DNA of 24,824 nt, from the IMG/VR virus record IMGVR_UViG_3300028417_000019, positions 1-24,824 of that record; one strand, given 5' to 3'. Positions 14,321 through 20,666 of this stretch are shown piece after piece (positions within the stretch are counted from its first letter, which is position 1; each line of letters opens with the position of its first letter). Position numbers and translations under genes: made by a program. Source of the DNA: a virus. Under the pieces are notes generated by a model, which searched no databases, was not told where the DNA came from, and worked only from the letters and a program-made list of their open reading frames with translations.

Positions 14321-14673
14321 TGCTTCGGCTTGCCGTTTAGTTGTTTGAATTTTTGCAACTCGGCCACCAAATTACGGTTGGTTGTAATCAACTTTTGATT
14401 AGTCTTTACCAAGTCTCGGTTGGTTTCCATAAGCTTTTGATTGGCGGCTAACAACTCTTTGTTATGTTGCATCAATACGTCTATTTCTCTAATGGAATTG
14501 TTGAGCCGTTCGCTCATATCATCTAAAAGGTCTTGATAATATTTTGCCGCCTGCATCTCGTTTTCTGTCCGCATACGTATGATTTCTTGCCGGTTTTTTG
14601 CCCGGGCAAGTAACCACGCTAATAAAGCGGTAACTACGGGAGCTACAATAAGGCTTAATACTTCGCTACTCAT
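14317..14673 (-). CDS. Membrane-anchored coiled-coil protein, holin candidate
   Basis: Starting at the ATG at 14673 gives 118 residues. The GTG at 14706 would add residues encoded by the tail of the preceding structured RNA, so I prefer the ATG. One hydrophobic helix at about residues 4-21 (VLSLIVAPVVTALLAWLLA) is followed by a basic segment and a long coiled coil. Within that lies a seven-residue-like repeat (ANQKLMETNRDLVKTNQKLITTNRNL). A single N-terminal helix before a soluble coiled coil is compatible with a pinholin- or T4-like holin, or with an endolysin export helper. Position before the endolysin with an ATGA overlap supports a lysis role. Confidence 0.6.
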   Translation of the reverse strand: MSSEVLSLIVAPVVTALLAWLLARAKNRQEIIRMRTENEMQAAKYYQDLLDDMSERLNNSIREIDVLMQHNKELLAANQKLMETNRDLVKTNQKLITTNRNLVAELQKFKQLNGKPKQ

Positions 14674-14699
14674 ACGATTAGGTTTTTTATGGTTAAGAT

Positions 14700-14930
14700 G
14701 AAACACTACCGGCGTCTATTTCACTCCCCTGTTTCAGGGTTCTTTTCAATTATACGGTGCATCCCGTCTGTCACGGATGCCCGAAGGCAGCAACGGAGTT
14801 CCACCGTTTTTGACAGCACCGTAAATCCGGTATGTTTCAATTGCTCCCCGTGGTGTCAATTTAAGTTAGTAGTTCCCCCATGCTTTCGCACAACTACTAA
14901 CCCGCAATGGTGGCACGGGCGGGCGCAAAA
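14700..14930 (-). ncRNA. Large structured intergenic RNA after the capsid gene
   Basis: There is no plausible ORF here, but pairing is dense in the leftward RNA. One stem is a perfect 10-bp GTTAGTAGTT/AACTACTAAC (14892-14901 with 14865-14874), enclosing a GAAA tetraloop hairpin (14881-14890). A perfect 8-bp long-range stem, TACGGTGC/GCACCGTA, joins 14816-14823 with 14753-14760. Inside it lie AACGG/CCGTT (14804-14808 with 14792-14796) and a GCATCCGT hairpin (14773-14780 with 14759-14767, one bulge). The loop of that hairpin, TGACAG, is complementary to CTGTCA at 14811-14816, a possible pseudoknot. CCCTG/CAGGG (14735-14739 with 14727-14731) closes the 3' part. The 3' part (14715-14747) resembles 23S rRNA. 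I cannot name an RNA class. Confidence 0.7.
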
Positions 14931-14933
14931 TCT

Positions 14934-15839
14934 TTATAGTATGGCGCCTATTTTTTTGTTTTGGAAAGGCGTCACTATATAATAGTGTCTGTAAGACAAT
15001 TCATTGGCTTGGTTGCGCGGATTGTTTTCGGCTTTTATAAAATACTGGCGAGTAACACCTGTTTTTTTAGCCACAATACCTACGGCAAAAGCTACGGAAG
15101 CAACTTTATCACCATTTTCTTTGATAGCACCAAAAGCTTTTTTCACTTTGTTGCTGTCATAGATAGGCATCACCGGATAGGTATGCAATTCAAAACCTGC
15201 AATTACAGGTTTGGGCTTACCCTGTGTATAGTCCACCAACAAGTTGCCGAAACGCTCACGGTCAAGCAATAAATCGTTCCAATGGTCATCGTTGAGCACC
15301 AAGCGACGTTTATCATCGCCCCATCCGGCTTTATCGCAGGCTTTTTTAAGGGCAACCAAATCGTTATATGTCAAACGCTTGCGTCCGGTTCCGTCATCAT
15401 CGCCGGTAGCTTCCAATACAGGTGTAGCAGCCGTATGTTGCAACGGAGCCAAAGCGTGAATGGCTTTTTTAAACTTATTGACTACAATGCTGCGCACAGC
15501 AGCTTTGGTAGCCGTGTCAATAATGTCATAACTGGCGCCTATGATTTTATCATCAGGCAACGAAACTACTTTTGTTTGATACTTATCCAACGTAATCTCA
15601 ATAGTGCCGTCGGCATATTGTTGATACGGGATAGGATATGTATTGTTGTTGATTAATACATCAACTTCAAATTCTGTTTCGGGCACATATATCTTATTAA
15701 TCTCTGACAAGGTGCCTTTATTGATTTGCGATACATCAACGTTCATCTCGGGAATACCGTTCAAAAACGATGCTTCGTCTGACTTGTCAAGGTTTTGGAT
15801 CACTCTGTCCAACCATACTTCTGGAAAATTTGCAGGCAT
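14934..15839 (-). CDS. Major capsid protein
   Basis: The 301-residue protein directly follows the protease/scaffold gene (five bases), the usual order in tailed phages. It has an N-terminal region with YVPETEFEVDVLINNNTYPI and an acidic DGTIEITLDKYQTK stretch. A helix follows (about 105-130), which may be the HK97-fold spine helix. The C-terminal part (KAENNPRNQANELSYRHYYIVTPFQNKK) looks like the last strands of an HK97-type A-domain or P-domain. Mature N-terminal cleavage is possible given the adjacent protease. Identity rests on position and overall character rather than on a motif. Confidence 0.75.
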   Translation of the reverse strand: MPANFPEVWLDRVIQNLDKSDEASFLNGIPEMNVDVSQINKGTLSEINKIYVPETEFEVDVLINNNTYPIPYQQYADGTIEITLDKYQTKVVSLPDDKIIGASYDIIDTATKAAVRSIVVNKFKKAIHALAPLQHTAATPVLEATGDDDGTGRKRLTYNDLVALKKACDKAGWGDDKRRLVLNDDHWNDLLLDRERFGNLLVDYTQGKPKPVIAGFELHTYPVMPIYDSNKVKKAFGAIKENGDKVASVAFAVGIVAKKTGVTRQYFIKAENNPRNQANELSYRHYYIVTPFQNKKIGAIL

Positions 15840-15844
15840 AATTC

Positions 15845-16840
15845 TTATTTTTTAGTGAATAAATTTTTATATCCTTCAGGGTTGCTGGCCTTAAACTCTA
15901 ATTGCTCTTGCAAGCTGAGCTTTTGAAAATCATCAACCGTTTTTACTTCTTTGACACCGCCTTGCTTAATGCCTCCGGCTAAGCTTTGTTTGGCGGGTAA
16001 ATTGTTTAAAGTGGATTGTAACAACGAAAAGTTGGCTACACCCAAGTTTACAAAATCGCTTTTTTGGTCGGCGGTAATTTTGCCTTCCTTTACAGCGGTA
16101 TCAACCATATCATTTATGGCTTGTAATTGTTCTTGCTCTTGCTTTGTTTTAATAGCGGCAAGTTCGTTCTCAACGGCTTTTTTTTGATTGCTAAGCTCTA
16201 TCACTTTGGCGCTCAAAGTAGCCGCATCTAATTCGGTGCCCGCACTATAACCTAATGCAATGAGGGCACTGTCTAAAAGTTTGATTTTCATATCTTCTTT
16301 TTTTTCGGGTTTTTCTTTGTGGAGACGCCCAACTTGGTTTGGGCTGTGAATACGCCCAACTTGGGCGTCTTTACCTTCCATTTGCAATGAAAGGGTAAGT
16401 TGTTTTACTTCATCATCTGTAAGCAGTTCGCCGGTTTCTTTGGCATATAATCTGATAGCATTGCCGTTGGACGGCACGGCTACGATGCTGACTTCCATAA
16501 GCTCACATTTTTCCAATACGATTTTGTCGCCTATCAGCTTCATATCCTCACGGCTAAACAATATACCCATACTACAAGCCCGGATAAAGCCTCGCTCAAC
16601 TTTACCGGCAATTACTTGCGCTTTTTCATCTTCCGGATCAAACTCCGGAACACCGCTTAGCGTGTTCTCATCGCGCTGTAAATCTTTCCAGCGACCTATG
16701 GTATTGGTCGTTTCATTCCAATGACCGTCCAACATCACCGGATTTTTTTCAAAACGGGTAATATCTATACCGGCAGTCCGGATGCTAAATCCGTAACTGT
16801 TATCTACGCGTTGGTCATTAAAAATAAATCTGTCGGGCAT
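15845..16840 (-). CDS. Prohead protease fused to scaffold (Mu gpI-like)
   Basis: This is a 331-residue protein. The N-terminal domain (about 1-140) matches HK97-type prohead serine proteases, with a His in MLDGHWNET (His40) and a Ser in ELMEVSIVAVPSNGNA (Ser118). The C-terminal region (about 180-290) is a helical, Glu/Lys/Ala-rich scaffold with coiled coils, ending in a short tail. Mu gpI combines protease and scaffold in the same way. The linker (about residues 157-173, DAQVGRIHSPNQVGRLH) is encoded by a palindromic repeat that looks inserted. It is the first gene of the leftward late operon, and the operator region lies upstream. Confidence 0.8.
   Translation of the reverse strand: MPDRFIFNDQRVDNSYGFSIRTAGIDITRFEKNPVMLDGHWNETTNTIGRWKDLQRDENTLSGVPEFDPEDEKAQVIAGKVERGFIRACSMGILFSREDMKLIGDKIVLEKCELMEVSIVAVPSNGNAIRLYAKETGELLTDDEVKQLTLSLQMEGKDAQVGRIHSPNQVGRLHKEKPEKKEDMKIKLLDSALIALGYSAGTELDAATLSAKVIELSNQKKAVENELAAIKTKQEQEQLQAINDMVDTAVKEGKITADQKSDFVNLGVANFSLLQSTLNNLPAKQSLAGGIKQGGVKEVKTVDDFQKLSLQEQLEFKASNPEGYKNLFTKK
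16324..16369. repeat. Double palindromic repeat inside the protease/scaffold gene
   Basis: ACGCCCAACTTGG occurs twice in direct orientation (16325-16337 and 16352-16364). The flanks GACGCCCAA (16324-16332) and TTGGGCGTC (16361-16369) are complementary. Two smaller palindromes also lie here: GCCCAA...TTGGGC (16328-16345) and CGCCCAACTTGGGCG (16353-16367). It stays in frame and encodes the linker between the protease and scaffold domains. It resembles dispersed palindromic repeats found in coding genes. Confidence 0.6.
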
Positions 16841-16859
16841 ATCGCATAATTATTTTACG

Positions 16860-16867
16860 CAAATATG
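16860..16867 (-). promoter_or_regulatory. Weak late promoter box for the leftward operon
   Basis: Read leftward, CATATTTG stands 19 bp before the ATG of the protease gene at 16840. It matches TAnnTTTG except for the first base. There is no good TTTG -33 element at the usual distance, which suggests a promoter that needs activation. Confidence 0.4.
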
Positions 16868-16894
16868 CCTCACAATGCAGTCGGTTCGTAAAAG

Positions 16895-16934
16895 TTGTAA
16901 AGTAACTTGACAATTTTGTAAAGTAACTTGACAA
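16895..16934. promoter_or_regulatory. Two tandem 19-bp operators between divergent operons
   Basis: TTGTAAAGTAACTTGACAA occurs at 16895-16913 and again, identical, at 16916-16934. The period of 21 bp puts both on the same face of the helix. Each copy is an imperfect palindrome (TTGTAAAG / CTTGACAA around TAA). The outer arms AAAAGTTGT (16890-16898) and ACAACTTTT (16931-16939) add a further inverted repeat. The position between the protease and terminase genes fits a dimeric regulator controlling both late operons, in the manner of Mu Mor or C. Confidence 0.7.
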
Positions 16935-16937
16935 CTT

Positions 16938-16969
16938 TTTTATTTCAAAGCCATTTTAAACCAACTTTG
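16938..16969 (+). promoter_or_regulatory. Weak late promoter for the rightward operon
   Basis: CAACTTTG (16962-16969) matches TAnnTTTG except for its first base. TTTT at 16938-16941, 20 bp upstream, could be a poor -33 element. The tandem operators abut its upstream edge. The terminase small subunit starts 16 bp after the box, so the leader is short. Confidence 0.45.
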
Positions 16970-16985
16970 CAGTAAAAGACTGATT

Positions 16986-17429
16986 ATGGGAAAATCAAAA
17001 ACAAAAGAAAAAGAATTTGCCAAAACTTTATATCTCGACCCTAATAATGTATTAACCATTAAAGAAATTGCCGAACGGGTAGGCGTGCGACCTAATACCG
17101 TGAGCAATTGGATCACGTCGGAGCGTTGGGACAAAATGCGCAAGTCGCTGATGGTTACCCGTAAGAAAATGATAAGCGACCTATATGACCAACTCGAATG
17201 GCTTAATAATGATATAAAGAAACGCAAAAATAAAGTGGCCACCAATGGCGAAGCCAATACCATTGCCGTTATTACTACCAGCATCAAACGCTTGGAAAGC
17301 GAAATATCCATTGCCGAAGTTTACGAAGTGGCAACCGACTTTTTACAATTTATCAAACCGCAGCACCCGCAGTTATTTAAGAAACTGATACCGCTGTTTG
17401 ACGCCTACATTAATACTAAACTAAACTGA
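16986..17429 (+). CDS. Terminase small subunit
   Basis: The 147-residue protein has an N-terminal helix-turn-helix (about residues 20-45, NVLTIKEIAERVGVRPNTVSNW), the DNA-recognition domain usual in small terminases. A coiled helical region follows (DLYDQLEWLNNDIKKRKNKV and ESEISIAEVYEVATDFLQF) for oligomerisation. It is two bases from the large subunit gene. It would recognise the packaging site in the phage DNA; for a Mu-like phage this is the pac site at one end. Confidence 0.8.
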   Translation: MGKSKTKEKEFAKTLYLDPNNVLTIKEIAERVGVRPNTVSNWITSERWDKMRKSLMVTRKKMISDLYDQLEWLNNDIKKRKNKVATNGEANTIAVITTSIKRLESEISIAEVYEVATDFLQFIKPQHPQLFKKLIPLFDAYINTKLN

Positions 17430-17430
17430 T

Positions 17431-18963
17431 ATGACTAAGGCAGAGAAAAAAAGGTATTTACAACTGTGGCAACAATTTAGAGATAACAGTTACCGCAATA
17501 CGCCTATTGACCTAAACGAAACCGAACTCGAAAAAAAAAGACGGGTAGAAAAACTTGAAAAAACACCGGAACAATGGTTTGCTTACTACTTCCCCGAATT
17601 TTATACCGCAGAGCCGGCAGACTTTCACAAAAAAGCAACCCGCAGGGTATTAAACAACCCCGAATATTACGAAGTCCGCAGTTGGTCACGTGAGCTGGCA
17701 AAGTCCACCCGCACCATGATGGAAGTGCTTTATCTGACACTTACCGGCAAAAAGAAAAATGTAATAATGATAAGCGATACGTTGAGCAATGCCGAACGCT
17801 TATTGTTGCCCTACAAATCCATTTTGGAAGTAAACCAGCGTATCATCAACGATTACGGCAAACAACAAAGTATCGGCAACTGGGAAAGCACCGAATTTAT
17901 CACACGCAAGGGGGTATCGTTCCGAGCACTCGGCGCAGGACAAAGCCCGCGGGGAACAAAAAAGGATGCCGTCCGACCGGACGTTATCTTAATTGATGAT
18001 ATTGATACAGACGAAGAAGTGCGTAACCCCGACAGAGTTGCCGAAAAGGTCAAATGGATCAACAAGGCACTGATACCCACCCGATCTATTTCGGTGCCGT
18101 TGTTGATTATTGCCAACGGTAACATCATTGCAAAATACTGCGTGATTACCGAACTGGGCAAAATGGCGGATACTTGGGATATTGTCAATATACGAGACGA
18201 AAACGGTAACAGCACTTGGCCCCAAAAAAACACCGAAGAGCTGATTGACAGGGCATTGAGTAAAATCCCGTGGAGCGCCGCACAGCAAGAGTATTACAAC
18301 AATCCAATTTCGGAAGGCGATACGTTTAAAGAAATATATTACGACCGCTTACCACCGCTAAGCCGGTGCAAGCAAGTAATTATTTATGCCGACCCCGCCA
18401 CCAGCAATAAAGACCGCGCCACCAAAACCCGACAGGCAAGTTTTAAATCAGTGGTATTAGTAGGCGCCATCGGCATCAAAAGATATGTATATAAGGTATG
18501 GCTCGATCAAGCCAAAAACGCCACATTTATAGACTGGCTCTACGAAGCGCACCTTTACGCTATTGAGCATAAAGCCGATACTCATAAAATTTATATTGAA
18601 AACAACTCGTTGCAGGATCCTTTTTACCAGCAGGTATTGCTACCGCTGATTAAGGAACGCGGCAAAACATTTGGTATTATGTTGCCGGTTAGCGAAGATA
18701 AACGAAAAAAACAAGACAAGTTCTTTCGTATAGAAGCCACACTCGAACCGCTAAACCGCTTGGGCAACTTGATCTTTAATATCAAAGAAAAAAACAACCC
18801 GCACATGCAACGTATGGAAGACCAAATGCTGGGCGTATCGCCCAAAGCAAAGATTATGGACGGCCCCGATGCACTGGAAGGTGCCGTGTGGATTATCAAT
18901 AAAAAAAATTACCAACGCAACACTACCTATGTAGTGCAAAAAGTAAACTCACGAAAATATTAA
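17431..18963 (+). CDS. Terminase large subunit (Mu gp28-like)
   Basis: This is a 510-residue packaging motor. The ATPase domain has a Walker A-like segment SRELAKST (residues 86-93) and Walker B VILIDDID (185-192). The coupling segment is around LLIIANG (224-230). The C-terminal nuclease has an acidic strand IIYADPAT (Asp321) and a late acidic cluster MDGPDALEG (476-484), as expected for the RNase H-like fold. The length is normal. The nuclease residues look intact, which implies headful cutting of DNA. It starts two bases after the small subunit. Confidence 0.9.
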   Translation: MTKAEKKRYLQLWQQFRDNSYRNTPIDLNETELEKKRRVEKLEKTPEQWFAYYFPEFYTAEPADFHKKATRRVLNNPEYYEVRSWSRELAKSTRTMMEVLYLTLTGKKKNVIMISDTLSNAERLLLPYKSILEVNQRIINDYGKQQSIGNWESTEFITRKGVSFRALGAGQSPRGTKKDAVRPDVILIDDIDTDEEVRNPDRVAEKVKWINKALIPTRSISVPLLIIANGNIIAKYCVITELGKMADTWDIVNIRDENGNSTWPQKNTEELIDRALSKIPWSAAQQEYYNNPISEGDTFKEIYYDRLPPLSRCKQVIIYADPATSNKDRATKTRQASFKSVVLVGAIGIKRYVYKVWLDQAKNATFIDWLYEAHLYAIEHKADTHKIYIENNSLQDPFYQQVLLPLIKERGKTFGIMLPVSEDKRKKQDKFFRIEATLEPLNRLGNLIFNIKEKNNPHMQRMEDQMLGVSPKAKIMDGPDALEGAVWIINKKNYQRNTTYVVQKVNSRKY

Positions 18964-18967
18964 GATT

Positions 18968-19423
18968 ATGTTTTTAACCTACAAAGATTTAGGCACCACG
19001 ATGTATGGCTACCAAATACATCAAATAACAGAAGGCAACGACACTATTGTAGAAACAGCACTTGCCGCTGCCGAAGAAGAGATTAGAAGTTACCTTACCG
19101 GTAATAACAAAAAAGAATGGCTCGACGGCCGCATCCGTTACGATGTGGACGCTATTTTAAATGCACAAGGAAACAAACGCAACCGGCTACTTGTCAAACA
19201 CGGTGTTACCATAGCTAAATGGTGGATAGTTGATTTGGCAAATGTCGATATTATCTATCAGCAGGCAAAAGAACGTTACGACCGGACAATTGACTGGCTG
19301 ACCAAATTGGCCGCCGGCGAAATAACATTGTCCACCTTGCCGGTATTACCCGACGACGCACCAAACCAAAACAAAGAACCTTTTAGGTTTGGCAGCAGAA
19401 AAAAGTTTAACCATGAATTTTGA
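18968..19423 (+). CDS. Mu gp36-like head/tail connector protein (DUF1320)
   Basis: The 151-residue protein begins with MFLTYKDLGTTMYGYQI and continues with IVETALAAAEEEIRSYLTGN. The YL.. plus VDLANVDIIYQQAKERYDRTIDWLTKLAAGE pattern is typical of DUF1320 proteins. In Mu this gene lies after the capsid gene, while here it stands between terminase and portal. It probably forms the adaptor ring below the portal. It starts four bases after the terminase stop. Confidence 0.75.
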   Translation: MFLTYKDLGTTMYGYQIHQITEGNDTIVETALAAAEEEIRSYLTGNNKKEWLDGRIRYDVDAILNAQGNKRNRLLVKHGVTIAKWWIVDLANVDIIYQQAKERYDRTIDWLTKLAAGEITLSTLPVLPDDAPNQNKEPFRFGSRKKFNHEF

Positions 19424-19447
19424 AATTAGATTTTAGAAATTAAAATT

Positions 19448-20641
19448 ATGAAAAAAGCACACTTTAAAGCACCCAACAAAAGCGTAAGAATGGTAAAAAA
19501 ACCTGTTTACAGCCCCAAAATAGTTACCAAAAGTATATCGCGCACCCGTCAAGACATAGCTACTTGGCAAGCCGCCCTGCGGCTAACACAAGTAGAAGAA
19601 AATCCAAAGTGGTTTAAACTGCAAAACCTTTATAAAGAAGTTTTGCTCGATGCCTTGTTTACATCGCAATACAATAACCGGCGGCTCAAAACTTTGTCGC
19701 GGCGTCCGGTGTTAAAAAAAGCCGGAGGCAAAATAGATCAAAAACAAACACAAGTATTGCAAACCGCTAAATGGGCAAACGAAATCAACCGCCATATTTT
19801 TGACACCCGGTTCTTTGGCTATTCGTTGATAGAATTTTCGTTTGACGAAACAGGCTTGCAAGTAACCGAAATACCACGTGCCAATATTGACCCCAAAAAC
19901 GGCATTGTATATCCCGATTTATCCAAAGATGATAAAATCGAATATCGCAACACCAAAGAATACGGTATTTGGCTTTTGGAGTTCTTAAACAACGATGACC
20001 TTTACGGATTAATTAATAAATCTATTCCGCATATTTTATTCAAACGCTTTGCCCAAAGTGCGTGGAGCGAACTGGCCGAAATATACGGCATACCGCCGAG
20101 AGTGCTCAAAACAGACACGCAAGACCCGGTTGCATTGGCACGCGGCGAACAAATGATGAAAGATATGGGCGCCGCCGCTTGGTTTATCATCGACGAAAGC
20201 GAACAATTTGAATTTGCCAAAAGTGCCCCAACCAATGGCGATATATATGCCAACCTGATCAACCTTTGCAACAACGAAATATCAATGCTTGTATCAGGAG
20301 CTATCATAGGTCAAGACACCAAACACGGCAACCGAAGCAAGGAAGAAAGTTCAATAGATGTGCTCGACACGCTGATTGAAAACGACCTTAATACTATTGC
20401 AGGTCTATGGAACGAAAAAGTCATACCGGCACTGCAAAAAATAGGACTGATCAAGGGTGATGTATATTTTGAATTTGAACCGGCGGAAAATACCGAAAAG
20501 CTATGGGAAATGACCACACAGGCATTACCCTATTACGAAGTGGATACCGAATGGATTAAAGAAAAGTTTGGTATTGCGGTCATCGCCCCAAAAAACAAAG
20601 CAAACGAAAACTTAAACGCCGATACCGATTTTTTCGATTAA
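19448..20641 (+). CDS. Portal protein (DUF935, Mu gp29-like)
   Basis: At 397 residues this is shorter than Mu gp29 (about 510). Recognisable parts are DTRFFGYSLIEFSFDETG (about residues 118-135), the wing and stem helices, and a segment with ARGEQMMKDMGAAAWFIID (about 230-248). There is also a C-terminal section with NTIAGLWNEKVIPALQKIGL followed by a tail (ENLNADTDFFD). It forms the 12-subunit DNA channel and docks the terminase. The gene ends 11 bases before the start of the MuF-like gene, and the hairpin over that start lies in between. Confidence 0.8.
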   Translation: MKKAHFKAPNKSVRMVKKPVYSPKIVTKSISRTRQDIATWQAALRLTQVEENPKWFKLQNLYKEVLLDALFTSQYNNRRLKTLSRRPVLKKAGGKIDQKQTQVLQTAKWANEINRHIFDTRFFGYSLIEFSFDETGLQVTEIPRANIDPKNGIVYPDLSKDDKIEYRNTKEYGIWLLEFLNNDDLYGLINKSIPHILFKRFAQSAWSELAEIYGIPPRVLKTDTQDPVALARGEQMMKDMGAAAWFIIDESEQFEFAKSAPTNGDIYANLINLCNNEISMLVSGAIIGQDTKHGNRSKEESSIDVLDTLIENDLNTIAGLWNEKVIPALQKIGLIKGDVYFEFEPAENTEKLWEMTTQALPYYEVDTEWIKEKFGIAVIAPKNKANENLNADTDFFD

Positions 20642-20666
20642 GCCCCAAAGGAATGAGCTTTGGGGC
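20642..20666 (+). promoter_or_regulatory. 9-bp hairpin with the MuF start codon in its loop
   Basis: GCCCCAAAG (20642-20650) is perfectly complementary to CTTTGGGGC (20658-20666). The 7-nt loop GAATGAG contains the ATG of the downstream gene (20653-20655). In RNA this would present or sequester the start codon. There is no T-run, so a terminator is unlikely. Confidence 0.7.

Noticed and set aside
14715-14747. Remnant of a complete rRNA operon
   Set aside because: Similarity to 23S rRNA is limited to about 33 nt; flanks show no rRNA resemblance that I recognise.
14689-14982. Rightward 97-codon open frame across the structured RNA
   Set aside because: Low-complexity, Cys/Pro/Arg-rich translation with no domain character; antisense to the capsid end; the pairing pattern explains the sequence better.
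16940-17311. Leftward open frame over the terminase small subunit
   Set aside because: Antisense to a supported HTH gene and hydrophobic only because of reversed codon bias.
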